A stretch of DNA of 64,000 bases from the NCBI GenBank assembly GCA_964304625.1, contig OZ199840.1, positions 9,176,001 through 9,240,000 on the forward strand, written 5' to 3'. Below, one piece after another: positions 24,957-37,805 of this stretch; position 1 is the stretch's first letter, and every line of letters begins with the position of its first letter. This DNA is from Kudoa neothunni. Taxonomy: Eukaryota; Cnidaria. Under the pieces are notes generated by a model. The model did not search any database and was not told the DNA's origin. It worked only from the letters and a program-made list of their open reading frames with translations. A program made the position numbers and the translations under genes.

Positions 24957-25898
24957 ATGGCTTTATTGATCGTGTGTATTTTGGAAATTATATGTATTTT
25001 ATAATTGATTGGTAATAATTAAATTAAATTTAGACTTGGTTAAAATTTTCAGTGCAATAAAAATTTCCGGAAATAATTTAACACATGAAAAAGTTGTTGG
25101 TATTTTCTTATTAGAACAATAATCAGTTTTAGTTATGGCTTGTTAATTTTGCTCGAGACCAAATGTTTGAATCGTTAGAAACCTTACAAGATTATTACGA
25201 ACACACCCAAGACAATATGGTAACAGATCTAATAAAATAAATTTTCTATAAAATATGAATTTCCAAGAATCGCCTCATTGCAAAAGCTAAATCAGATCTT
25301 ACATGGTTTATCAACGAATATTATAAACCAAATAAACTGTGTTCAGATCATGCAACATGTGATCAGGAAATAAGTGGGATTTTCTATTTAATTTTATTAA
25401 TATATATATATATATCTATATAAAAAAATTGTATAAATAGTTAAAAGTTTTAAAGAACCTATCACTTGCGTGCCATGCACAGTAACGTATTAGATTTTAT
25501 TAATTATACGATCATGTTGATAGACTACTGTTCTATTTAAAATATGAGTCTGAAGCAGGCGCTGTAAGATATATATTATATCATACTTTTTTAACAATTG
25601 ATAGAGAGATGAAGACAATATTTATAATGAATCAATGGACAAATGTTATGAAGATTGTTTTTTGCAACAGTGAATCATCAACAATAGGTATTACTTTGAT
25701 TTTTCATTATTTGTAATTAAATGTAATAAACAATTTTAAATTAAAAAAATCCATATTTAAACGCCTTTTTTAGGTGGAAACGGAAATTGCACTGAATACC
25801 GACAGAAAAGAATTTCTAGGACTAACCTTGATGTGTGGAATTCATTAAAAAATGTAACAATAACAACAATTACATTTCACGCCTCTCCAATAAAATAA
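24957..25898 (+). CDS. Secreted cysteine-rich protein, copy B1 (frameshifted as read)
   Basis: Exons: 24957-24993, 25034-25092, 25133-25219, 25268-25373, 25441-25486, 25524-25563, 25605-25687, 25774-25898. The start gives a good signal peptide (MALLIVCILEIIYLVKIFSA). The exon lengths 59, 87 and 106 are identical to copy B3. Cysteines present: CSDHATC (C-x5-C), CVPC, and KCYEDCFC equivalent to the second C-x5-C. The cysteines matching the fifth and sixth of the framework are replaced. Two oddities exist. Exon 5 must use a donor five bases downstream of the one used in its paralogues. Exon 7 is 83 rather than 82 nt because of one extra T in the run 25658-25663, which brings TGA 25671-25673 into frame. 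With one T fewer the frame continues into the last exon. So this is either a recent pseudogene or an assembly error. Confidence 0.65.
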
Positions 25899-28134
25899 TT
25901 ACAGACTTTTGAAATCATATTACTGGGATCAATATATTATTATTTTTGTTTTAAAATGTCGTTGATTTTTAATCTTCCGAGCGCATCAAAATCGGCAACA
26001 CATTTGGTGCTTTTGGGGCCAAATTGACCCCAGGTTTTATTTCATCCTTAAATGCAAGAAAAAATTATGTAATCGCTGGTTAAAAGTATATAAAATTGAA
26101 TAATTCATCAAAAAACGACTACATTTAGATTGATATTCAATTTTTTAACAAGTTAAATGTATCCTCTCTAGCTTAATTTACAAGTAGGAAACTAAATTAT
26201 AACTTATAACTTACTTATAATTTATAACCAATAGGATTACAATTAAATTTCCTAATAATATTGTGTACGAAGTTAATCTAATTGATGAAAATGAAAAATT
26301 TTATCATATGTTCTTATCAAAAAAATATTATTTAATTCTATGAAGCACTATCATTTCAAGATAATTTTATCAGAGATCGTTGTTTATGCAACCATTATTC
26401 GACATATTGCATCGATTAAAAAAAACAACAATATTCAGTTAAATTAGTATATATTTAGATAAATAAAGAAATATTTGTCGTTGCGCTTATTTTTAATTCT
26501 ATAAGTTTATGTTCATTTCTAACTTTCTAACGAATTAGGGGTGTATTACACCCCACACCACGTTTAATGTGGGAATAAAATTGTACAACCTTCTCATAGA
26601 AAATTGAAATTTACGTTATTCTCGTATATTTATTAAACGTACAACATATCAAAAATTCGAATAAAATATAAGTTCAAGTCTCGCACAAAAAAAAATTCCA
26701 TCCTTTAACCTTCCCTGTACTAACTTCCGAAACAAAACGCATGTGTCTGACTGGGGTATTTCTTGACCCTAGACGAAATATGGTTTAAACTTATTCAATT
26801 TATCCCAATTTTATACATTGTAAACAATACATCTAGCTTAACAATTCCATAGCAAATATACAATGGATTATTATTTCTGGAGTTATTTACGTGAATTTAT
26901 TTATCAGCAACCTTATTAGTATAATGTTAAACTAAAAGCACTAAGGTATATTATACATTCCTTAAAAAATCAATAATGTTGATTTTCATCATCAAATAGG
27001 ATGAATAAACATTTACGCAGTAAACTCCAAATACATATCTTTGTGTGTAGACATTCCCTCGGTAATAGTCAGTGATATAATAAAATTTAGGATTAGTGTT
27101 ATTATCAAGCGATTCGATATTCTATGAAACAAAAAAGCATATAATATTTCATTATGGTATTTATTTTCAGATAAATGTAATAAATGGTCGCGTGCGGGGT
27201 TCAAAACCTATTATCCATAACTTAAAGGCGGTGGCGCCATACCGCTGTGTTGTTGATTGCGTATTAGTTAATTTTGGTTATAACTCTTATATCATCAATC
27301 AAAGAGTTTTTCTAAATCTTTAAATTGTTGTTAGGGCTCATATCAAACTCAAGGAAAAATTAAAAATTTATAACAAAGTTTTGTGCTCCAATATGTGAAA
27401 GCAAAAACGAAATCAAATGAAATAATTAATTGGATTTATTATACGCCAATTTAGGTTATGTAGAAAAATGGGATTATTTGAGCAAGGGGCTAGTACTAGT
27501 TAGACCATTCTGGTGGGTGAATTAAGATGGGTATTTTCAATGAATTTTTGATGATATCCATTCCCTTAGTGATGAGTTAGATAATAGCTTGTTTTTATAC
27601 ATTATTTAAGGCAACAAAGACTTATCATTCGCTGAAAATAATCCACGATGGTTGTGCCGAATCATTCCGACCCAGATTAAGTTTGGTAATAGATGTAAAT
27701 ATACTCCAAATTCTATCGATAGAATCTACAACAAATTCTCAAATAAATTCAGAATTATTTTTCGAGTAAATTTGAGCAAAAAAAAGCCTGGGGTAATTTT
27801 CACCCCAAACCCCCAAAAGAGGATGGAATGTTTCGCTAGCCTAGAGGGCTAATAAAAGATCTCATATTTCGATTTAAAATTTCAAAGCGAATTGATAGAT
27901 TATAATTAGGTGATAATATAGATACAAAATATTTCTCTTTATTCAACTTTCACCGTATAACTATCTCAAGAAAAATATCGGTTATCTATTAAAAAATTTT
28001 CTATGGTTACCTACACTATAAACTATCCAATATCATTTATATATTATATCTAAAAAAGAATAATGATTTAAAATTATTAATTGATATTTTAATAATCTCA
28101 AATATTATAAGGATAACAACGAAAATTACTCATC
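25899..28134. mobile_element.  Confidence 0.
26706..27850. mobile_element. piggyBac-derived non-autonomous elements between B1 and B2
   Basis: Several piggyBac-type ends lie between B1 and B2. About 25975-26035 has GGGGCCAAATTGACCCC. About 26537 has GGGGTGTATTACACCCC. Near 26703 is a TTAACCTTCC end. About 27786-27850 has GGGGTAATTTTCACCCC followed by GAGGATGGAATGTTTCGCTAG and AGAGGGCTAA. Around 27537-27580 the + strand reads EFFDDIHSLSDE, a typical acidic piggyBac N-terminus. Part of this (27420-27850) is an inverted copy of 47716-48130. The rest of 25899-28134 shows no gene. Confidence 0.6.
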
Positions 28135-29150
28135 ATGATATATTCTCATTGTTGTCATCATTTGAAGTCGTTTTCAATATATGATTTTGCTATAGCATGT
28201 ATTTTACATTACAGTTGTATAATTAAATCTGCTTAGATACATTCATACAAGCGTACTCATTTTTCAATACGGAGATTAGGTTGAAACATGAACAAGTAAA
28301 AGTAAACATTTTTTTCTGAGTAAATTGTCATAGTTCCTCATCGATACTCCCGCTCGAGTACAAATAGTAGAGAGCTTGTGTGATATTCAAGATTTTTATG
28401 GCAGTGAAAATGAAGATGATCGATTAGTAACTATTGTTTATAAATGCAACTACTGAAACAAATGAAAGACGCAAATAACAGATTCGAGTATACTTGAACT
28501 GAAAAAATTCGTGAATAATTTTCAAGAGCCGAATAAATTATGTTCGATTTATGCCGAATGTGATGGATCTCAAAGTTGGTTCCACATATCGAATAGATTT
28601 ATTATTGTTGTATATTATTAGTTAAAAGAATTCTTCCACCAGAATCCTGCATGCCATGCTTGGTACAATTTTAAATTATACAATTTTGATTTAAAATATT
28701 TTTAATAGCAAGTGTTTTACTTGTTTTGCATTGATAAAGAATTTAAAATGTTAACAAATTATCTTAAAGTACCACTCAAGAGAAAAGAACTAGAAAACAA
28801 AGTAATTAGTTATTATTTAATAATATTAATAACATAATTTAAGTTGAAAAATGAGAAAACGTGTAAAATCGTATCGAACGTTAAATGCATAAATGATGGA
28901 TTTTGCCCTGAAAATCAAGAGAGGAGTATTTATTTTGATAAAAATTTGTTTTCATTAAAATTATAATCTAAACCTTCAAAATATATAATTAGACTAAATT
29001 TTATTATAAAATATTATTTTGATTTTAGATGAATATTTATATTCGGAACAAAATGAAATATATAATATTTCAATGATTGCCAGAAAAATCATTCATGAAG
29101 TACCCTATCAAAATATTAAAAAAATCATCCTAAAAATGAAATCATCTTAA
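28135..29150 (+). CDS. Secreted cysteine-rich protein, copy B2 (start codon altered)
   Basis: Exons: (28135 or 28171)-28198, 28237-28295, 28334-28426, 28469-28574, 28622-28662, 28709-28801, 28844-28925, 29029-29150. From exon 2 on, all lengths, phases and motifs follow B3: ARVQIVESL, then KLCSIYAEC, ESCMPCL, YLFC, TCKIVSNVKCINDGFC and IIHEVPYQNIKKII. All eight framework cysteines are present. The 28 bases homologous to the B3 signal exon begin TTT (28171) where B3 has ATG. An in-frame ATG 36 bases upstream (28135) would rescue a 219-residue protein with an unusual His/Cys-containing N-terminus instead of a clean signal peptide. It may therefore be a functional variant or an early pseudogene. 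Confidence 0.65.
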
Positions 29151-32100
29151 AATTAGATGAAGAACATTTTTTTGTGTTTTCGATATCTATACGAATTGCA
29201 TAATGGTTCGATAATTTTTTTATTTAAGAGATATAATATTAAGCTGAGTTTTCAAATATTTATATATATATATATATATTTGAAGAAATTAATAATTATA
29301 AGTATTAAACGTTATATGATTCTATATTCATATTTCATGTATCTGATGATCATTATTCTACAATAGGTTACGATTTTTTCTCGAAATTAACATAATTTTA
29401 TTTATGTTATATATATATATCAATAAGACTGAATTACTCATTTTAATCAAATATTATTATTAATTATCATTTTTATATTTGAGATGGTTTAACGCATAAA
29501 TCTTAGAGATATCAATATAATGATAATTATTTGTTGTCATAAATTACAATTATATTTAAGTTTAATAACCTCGAATTTTAGAAAGTAACACGAATAAACC
29601 TCTTAGTGATTAAATCTTTAATGGTTATTATATTAATTTGATATCTTTTATATTAAGTGATAAAATAAAAATGTTATTAAATTTTTATTAAATCCCCTAA
29701 AGAAGTAGATTTTGAATTAATCATTTTATCTAAATTTTTAGTTAAAAAGGTAATATTGTTCAATCTTTAGCCAAAATATAAATGAAATATTAATTAATTT
29801 GAAATTTGTATTAGTAGTGAACTATTAAAGAGTAAGCTTGACATTATAAGTATCCATAATATCATTCGCAAAAATAAACACGGTCTATTATCACCTCATT
29901 AGTAAATCGATTTATTGATGGATCATAAGGAGATTCCTGAGTATTTGGAATAATTTTTAATGATAATCGTCCCTTTGATATTATAAATATAATAATACAA
30001 AGGATATAAATCAGAAAAAACGTTAATTATGTAGAATATCTGCCAGTAAATTAAACTTTTAATGAATAATTTTTTCTGCTTATGGAGCTGAAATCCTTAT
30101 ACAAGATTAGCTAGGTAATGTTAAAAGCGAAAGAAAAGACAACGATTTTATAGCTACAGCTTTTTCAATTAAATTGAAAAACAATAAAATTATAGTTTCA
30201 AAAATTACACTCAAAACATTAACAATTGTAGGTATAATTTATAAATATTTAATTTAATCAATATAAAGTAATTTCTATTTGTTGGGAAAATATTCTCCAA
30301 AAATATCAAAAAATTAAATTTGTGCTAGAAACACTCATTATGTCTATTTAACTTGACCATCTATTTATCTATAGACTTAATATGAGTAAAATAAGAGCCA
30401 TAAAAAATTTTGATTTTGTAGAAAATTTAAAAATAAGCTCTCCACTAGAAAATATTAAACAGAAATAGATAAAAACCGATAATCGACTCAGTCTATTATA
30501 AATATCTTAAAATATATTAAATAAAATTAATTACAACAAAAGCAGATGGTTAAAAATTACTCTTGTCATTTATTTTATAAGAATAATGTAGAAATACGAT
30601 ATAAAAACTCTAAGTAAATAATTATTCAAAGTTTAGAAATACAACCAGTATTTTCTTACGTGAAGTTTCAGGTAAACATCATTTAACAATATCCGATTAA
30701 TGTTAATAATCAATATATCTAAAGAGAAAATTGTGGGGAAAGTATTATTATTTGTTCTTTTGTAATTAGAGGAGAGAGTTGATAGTTTAAAATATAATAG
30801 AATCGTATTTAAATTTGAGTGTTTAATTTTAAAACCTACTAAAATATTTCACTTTTCTTATAAATTTGTAATCCATAACAGAATAATATTTGCTAACATG
30901 CTATGATCTGTTATTACATCAGAACATTAATGTTGACCTCTTCACAAGGATTTCGATAAAAGTGTTTCATCAATAATGATTAATGAAAGATTCGTGTCCT
31001 ATTTCGCCGTGGATTGTACCAGAAAAATAATATAAATTTATTGCTAAGAAATAAAATTTGTTATTGAGAAAGATATTAAATAGATAATAAAAGGAAAACT
31101 ATTTATTATGGTAATAACATCTTAAATTTACTATTTATGCAAAGAGCGGCTTCGAAGCAGTTTGTCATGAGATAGTATTCTCTGTAATAGTCTGTTACAT
31201 TTGACTTCATAAAAATATATTATGTAACTGAACTTTAACAAATAATTATATCGATCAATTCATGTTTGATAAATTGGATAAATCAGACGATATTAATTTT
31301 GTTTTCTCATTGATTATTTTTCGGTGGATTAATCATAATTTTTCATTAATTAAGTTTTTTTAAATAAATCTTGCTTTAATTCTAAAATTTTAATGACCAA
31401 TAGTAAAGTCCAAAATTTTTTAAAGCTATGAAATTAACAGAATAAGACAATTAGCGTAAATGCCATTACGGGTAATATAGTTTTAACCTTCAATTTTTAT
31501 GTATAACAATATAAATTTTATCTAATCATAATTAAATTTGTTTTATAATGACAAATGAAATATATTAATCTTAATATTTTTAATTATTAATGTTACACCA
31601 TGATTAAATTGTTTATGATATCGTTAATTAGGGAAATTCACAAAAAAATATATGATTGCTGTTATAAATATTATTAAGTACATCTATTTTGAAAGAAGAC
31701 AAATTCGTGTCTATTAAAATTACTCCAGTTTGTATATGTGATTCCATAATTCATTTTATTTTTTTAGTATTATATGTAAATTTATATTCTTCGTTCATCT
31801 CTATTACTTATTTAGACAATATATGTTCCTTAATTAATTTAAATTAATTAGTAAATACAATGATAAATAATGTTAGTTTTCGTCTATTGTTCGTATCTTA
31901 TTAATTTATTATTAGTAAAATAAAAAAACATTGATTTCAATATATTAATTCACATAATGCTGCATAAAGTTTGTATTGGCACCTTAATTATTCATGAAGA
32001 TAAATCACAAGACTATTTCTATATAGGTTTAGAGTCATAAAGAATTACTCATGCTATTAAATTAATAATTATTTTAATAATATAACTATAATCTAATCAA

Positions 32101-32407
32101 TAAAAATGAAATACATTAACGATATTTAAAACATAAAAATATCTCAGACTTATTATAATTGAACAACAATGTACCAACGCTCATATTGGCATATCAGCAT
32201 ATATCAACATATTATGAATTTTAGCAGCATAATTATAGAAAATGATAAAACAACAACTTTTAAATACTTAAGTCGACTCTTAACTTAATGTATCATTATT
32301 AATTTGTTTGTAGAATTGCTGTTATTAAATAAAATCATTTGATAAAGCAGAATTATGATTAAAATCAATGTTTTTGCATTTTAAGATAGACTGAGATAAC
32401 AAATTAC
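29151..32407. other. AT-rich intergenic sequence between B2 and A1
   Basis: No coding frame with a motif and no piggyBac-type palindrome was seen. Roughly 31950-32460 is the 5' flank of A1 and is recognisably, though distantly, similar to the flanks of A2 and A3 (for example CTAATCAATAAA followed by ATACATTAACGATATTTAAA). Confidence 0.45.
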
Positions 32408-32415
32408 TATATAAG
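32408..32415 (+). promoter_or_regulatory. TATA box of gene A1
   Basis: TATATAAG lies 55 bases before the ATG. The same octamer is found 55 and 58 bases before the ATGs of A2 and A3, followed in all three by a conserved stretch (G/C)AGTA...GATC. This suggests a short 5' UTR of about 25 bases. Confidence 0.6.
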
Positions 32416-32462
32416 GAGTATCTGATCAATAATCGTTACTATCAAGTGTTCATTCGCTAAAA

Positions 32463-33452
32463 ATGTTGAATATATTTCTGGTTATTTTATGTAAGTCAAA
32501 GTGTGTTCACGATATAAAATATATGTTTCTAGGTTATACAACGTCAATCAGCGCCTCTAACGTACTTGAAATATAAAAATTATTATTCATAATTACATGT
32601 GAATTAGTTTGCCCTATCACCTTCAGCATTAAGACAGCTGTCGTTTGCTTTATACGACCTTCAACAGAATGCATCATTTAATACTGGAATACGAGTATTC
32701 CATGTGGTTAAATTTACTTTGATATGCATTATAGTCTCAATTGCTCGGCAATGCGTCATTTGATATGGTGAGATTCATAAACGACTCAACGTTTATAACA
32801 GAACATTGTGATATATTTGCTGAATGCAACTCATTCACAAGTGATACGTTAAAATAGAAATAATTTCATTAATTAATATAATTAGTTCAATCGTTTCAAC
32901 AACCGGAAAAATGTTTCCCTTGTGCCGTATATTATATTCAATTAAAACTTTCATTAATTCACACACTAGGAGATTTTACGGAAAGAATGTGAAATAATGC
33001 GCTCAGTTCGTTCTTTCCAATCAAATTCACCTTCGCAGCAATCCAATGAAAATGTGAAAAGACAATGTGTTCATTCACTCACGTTTCATAGGTTCCATCT
33101 CAGTGTATCACAACAGCATTATTCGAATGCTTCCGATCTCATTTTTGTCATCAAATGATAAGTGATAATATATACAATCTTTATTATATTATATTACATA
33201 CATACATAAAATTAAATTATATTCGTAATTTATTCAATTTATATTATTAGACTTGAATCAACGAAGACCTAGTAATCCCGGTGCAGGTAAACAATCCAAC
33301 ATACTAATAATAAAATGTATTCTGATTGTTAACTTATAGGCAGCTGCCCAGTAGGATATGAATGCAGGCCTAATGCAGCATCCATTCAAGATTTTATGCT
33401 CCGAACAACCGGCCTTAGAATCACCGATATGATGCTTAACGTCCGGTTATAA
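32463..33452 (+). CDS. Secreted cysteine-rich protein, copy A1
   Basis: Nine exons give 197 residues: 32463-32490, 32533-32561, 32608-32694, 32735-32840, 32886-32926, 32970-33053, 33092-33161, 33251-33286, 33340-33452. The first two exons encode a signal peptide (MLNIFLVILCYTTSISASN). The mature part has ten cysteines: EHCDIFAEC (C-x5-C), EKCFPC (C-x2-C) then C-x7 to KEC, QCITTALFEC (C-x7-C), FRSHFC (x5 from the previous Cys), and CPVGYEC (C-x5-C). Two N-glycosylation sequons (QNAS, NDST) lie before the first pair. Introns are 38-89 bases. It sits upstream of A2 and A3, from which it is more diverged than they are from each other. I know no family with this framework; a secreted or extracellular role is inferred from the signal peptide and cysteines only. 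Confidence 0.78.
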
Positions 33453-34128
33453 ACGCAGAACAAAAAATTCTAACTAAAACTACTAACATTCTCCTTAAAA
33501 GATATGTTTTGAGTTTTCTTTTTTTCTCTATTTAACCCAAAATATTAGTTTTTTAATATTCTATCTATTATATATAATCGAGTATCCTTGTATTTTGGGA
33601 AAATAAACCAAATTTGCACGCTAAAATATTTTCCATATATGTATATATATTAGATCATTTAATATTTTTTAACATTTTGTACGATTTTTAAATTATTAAA
33701 CCTCAAAAAGATCTAATTATATTTATAGAAGGGTTATTTTATCGAATTAAAATTTTGTTAAGCGGTTTTAGAGATTTCTATTATAGAATTAAAATTAATT
33801 TATTTCAGAGTGAATGAGCGGAAGTTTACATTTTCTCTAATTTGCTACAATCAACTGTCAAGTGAAAAATATCATTTATCTTTATATTAAATTAGTTTAG
33901 TCTCTTTAAAAGAGATGTATAAATACTCACTTCATCATATACAGAGATTTTTAAAATATTTGGCCCAATGGGCTCGCTTGGAAAATCATTTTAATGGTTT
34001 TAATTGTAATAAAAAATCTACATCTAGTTATTTAATGGAAGATTTGTAGTGTATATTTAAATTAAATAGATTATAAATTTGTTATACTAGGATTGTGTCA
34101 TCGGATTCACTAGAACCACCCGTTTAAC
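33453..34128. other. 3' flank of A1
   Basis: The first about 150 bases resemble the 3' flanks of A2 and A3 (AAGATATGTTTTGAGTT versus AAGATATTTTTGAGTT in A2). No gene is seen in the rest. Confidence 0.5.
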
Positions 34129-35105
34129 TTAACCCTCTAAGTCACACGAAAATTTACACCTTCCAAGCCAATAACACTGTAAAACTAGGATAGATATCTA
34201 ACCCAAAATTTTTTGACTAAAGTTGTCTAATATATAAAGTTACATTATCTCGAATAGTTATAACAAATTCTATCGATTAGATTTTGAGTAAATCAAGAAA
34301 TATTATTATTAAGCCGGCATCGCGCAAGCGCACATAGCATACTTAATACTTAGCTTACTTAATACTTAGCAGCGGTTTTCTCCATACACCCTCGCCTTAT
34401 CTTATCAATAACAAATCTCTATTTGTTTACTTAAAAATGCTCTTGTAATGTAAAAGAATTTTAAAGCTTTATTGCGCACTAATAAATGTAATATTTTTAC
34501 AAAAAAGTAATAAAAATAACGAGAAAACGATTTTATTGCTTGAAAAATGTCCGACAAACATGCCAAAAAAGTTGTTTACAACAAAACGCTATGAAACCGC
34601 CACATTTATGGGTAGTTCTCATGCTGTACACTTGTTGATTGGAGATTGTCCGAAATGTATCGACCATCGAGATAATATTCTGTTTTATGAAATGGGCGAA
34701 ACCGAAACAATTATACAAAGTGTTTTCAGCTGGTGTTCGAATAGATAATGGAGTCTCAGTCTCCCATGATGTTCCATTCGTGTCAATAAGACAATCGACT
34801 TTAAACTTTATATCAAAATCGCATTTATCTGAAGATACTGCGTTAATAGGTTGTAATATATGTATGATGAGTCGAATCTGGGCAACTTTCATTGTACTAC
34901 TCCCCCAAACTCATCGCACACAAAGCACAAAGCGAGAGGAGAGCATGCGCACATGGTTCTTAATAGTAGTGTTTCTTGATTTACTCAAAATCTAATCGAT
35001 GGAATTCACTAATACTGTTCAAAATTAAATAACTTGTTATTTTGAATAAGTTTAGTTAAAAAAATCTGGGGTTGATTTCTACCCCAATTTTACTTGGAAG
35101 GTATT
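34129..35105 (-). mobile_element. piggyBac remnant with a transposase N-terminal fragment
   Basis: The left end is TTAACCCTCTAAGTCAC at 34129. The right end has GGGGTTGATTTCTACCCC and TTGGAAGG at about 35065-35101, where the expected final TTAA has mutated. A minus-strand ORF (34533-34892) reads GTSWETETPLSIRTPAEN then FRTISNQQVYSMRTTHKCGG. This matches the region after KSGIAW in copy 1 (IPQTKRTSAEN). The catalytic domain is absent, so it is an internally deleted copy. Confidence 0.7.
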
Positions 35106-36959
35106 GTTGAAATAACTCTTTTTATATTTAACTGATATACCTTTTTATGCCTTATATTTATATTATAAAAATGATTACAAGGTTAGGCTGAATTTGGACC
35201 ATTTATCTTTAATTAATTTGATAAAAAAATGTGTTCAAGTGTCACGTGGAATAGATTTATACCTCATTTTACTTATTTTGCTTATTTTACTTGGAGGTTT
35301 AATTAAACTTTCATCAATAAATTAAACATCGATCGTCTTATTTTACTTGAATTAATTATTTAAACTATTTTGGTTTATATTAACACGTTTTTCAGATTTA
35401 TGTAAAATAAAGTTAATGCTGGATAAAGGTATATTATTGATTTGGACGAGAAAAATTAATATCCTCTATGATTTCATCCAACCACGTGCAGTTTTTGCCA
35501 TTCTTATGATCGTCCTAAAATCATCAAAATTTTATTTATTCACTCACAATATTTGAATTCATGATATTTAAAACAAATTCTAATTCAATGATATGATATG
35601 ATATGATTAATACATTTTTAAATTGTTGTTATGGGATTAAAACAATAAATATTTCTAGTTTGAGGAAAAACTGTGATTATTCATTAGTTTATTATATTCA
35701 ACAATCCAAAAATACATTATTTGAGAGTCACAAAAAAAACAACTTAGTAATATTATAAAAAAATGTATATTTAAATATTTATTGAGATAATAAAATAATA
35801 AATAATGTAATAGCTAATTTCATAATAAAACCACAATAATTTTCCACAACACCTATATCCTATATCGCTTCGATTTTCGAGTTAAAGTAACACAAAATAT
35901 CGGCCTAAAAACGATACAATACAAAAATTTAGGTCTAAACTGGAGATAGCATGAGCTTTTAAAAATTTATTCTGCGTTATATCAATTGTTTGTTTTCATA
36001 TCTTCAAACAATTTAGTTATAGTTAAATTTTCATAAAATATCTTAATTTCGTATTGAAATTATTTAAATAGAAAATACGCTGTAATATTTAAAATTAGTG
36101 CTTTCTTCCATCTTACACCTTCATTCAGAGGATGGAATATTTTAAATTATACATATTTACAACCATTAAGTTTCGTTAAACTCATGATTCAGATAGTTGA
36201 TAAAATATTTTCTGTAAATTTTAAATAACTCTAGTATTTTTCGGGTATTTATAATTGGGTGTGTCCATGACAACAATATAAAGCCCACCTTCATTTTACG
36301 GAGGTTTTTTGTAACAAGACATTATATTAATAAATTCCTTTATCGGATTAAAAAATAAAGAATGAATTAGAAATAACAACATTTTATGCTTGTTTTGGAT
36401 TATTTTATTTACCAAAATTTCTGAAAAATTAATCGAAATGTTCCGAAAATAGAACTTTGATCTACTACCTTACATTACATTGATTATAGAAAATCACAAC
36501 TGATAATGACGAAAAGTGTAATATTTTTCGATGTTGTCGAGTGAATTATTTTATTTATCCTATCATCTAATAGCGACCTACTAAAAGATCGCCGAAAAGA
36601 TAATGAACTCTCAATTTTAACGATAAAAATAACGTGAGAAAGAGGAGACATTAAATTAAAATATTTGAGCACATAATGAAAATTTTTAAACATAAGTATA
36701 AATAGGAGAAATAATTTTCTTTTAGAAATATTTTCATGAGTATTTCTCAACATGAGGTTGTTTGAAAACTGATTCTGAAATAATATTTAATATATTTGAC
36801 AAATTTTCAATTTTATCAAAAAACCTTATTTTGTCAATCATCTATCTTTAATTAAAATAAGTAACTATTAAAAAGTGCATGAGCTGTTTACTAACCGTAT
36901 AATGTTTCTGTTGAGAGATATTGTAACTAACCTTGATGACATTTGTTTTCACTGTAATA
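35106..36959. other. AT-rich intergenic sequence
   Basis: There is a decayed piggyBac-like end near 35260-35305 (ACCTCATTTTACTTAT ... TTGGAGGTTTAA). Otherwise no gene or clear element. The minus-strand ORF 36484-36753 is AT-rich and without motifs. Confidence 0.4.
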
Positions 36960-37750
36960 AAATTAATATATTAACTTTAATCTTTTTGATTTTATGTATT
37001 AAACAACTAACAAATAAGGTATTACCTCATGAATTACGGCGACTCCACAATAAGAAATATCTTTGTTGTTATATTATCTACCAATAATATCTGCTTTCAA
37101 AGATACGGATAAATAATTGCCTCTGGAATATTTTATAATTTGCATAGTTGGTTCTATAAATTGTTTTATTTTTTCTTATAGTATATAATTTAATATTTTT
37201 AACTTATTCCTAATATTTATTGAGAAAATAATGATCATTGTTTATTTAATTAAAATTATGTATAAATAACGATTAAAATACTTGTTGCTTCTTTTTTTTT
37301 CATTTCAAGTTTATTTGTTATAATTAAATAGAAATAAACAATGATAACAATATATTAATCTTTATGATTTTATTTACATTTTAGTTTTGCATTCGGATAA
37401 TTAATGAGAATCTCTCACGATAATAAAAAATATATTTTAACAATTTAACTATTAATCTAATCAATAAACGAAAAAAATACATCAGTGATATTTAAACCTT
37501 ACTCAATACTCAATATCTCAGTATTAATACAATGGAACCAAAGTATACTGAATATAATATCGGTATATATACATTATTTTAAATAAATAATCTGAGAATA
37601 TTAGTTGAATAACAGCTTTTATTAACTAACTTAAACCGACTCTATTATAACAAGCGATCCTTGTTTTTTAGACTTTCTTTTACTGATAACACAATATTAT
37701 CTATAAATCATAATTATTGTTTTTTAAGAAATGAAAAGATAAAATATTGC

Positions 37751-37758
37751 TATATAAG
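37751..37758 (+). promoter_or_regulatory. TATA box of gene A2
   Basis: TATATAAG lies 55 bases before the A2 ATG, followed by CAGTAGATGATCGTATATCG as in A3. Confidence 0.6.
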
Positions 37759-37805
37759 CAGTAGATGATCGTATATCGTCCCTAACAAAAGAATATTCGC
37801 TAAAA

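Noticed and set aside
32735..33161. Saposin-like domain in the A proteins
   Set aside because: The C-x2-C start is tempting, but the spacing of the following cysteines (x7, then x7 and x5) does not fit the saposin pattern.
34536..34995. Two overlapping plus-strand ORFs
   Set aside because: Antisense to a piggyBac transposase fragment.
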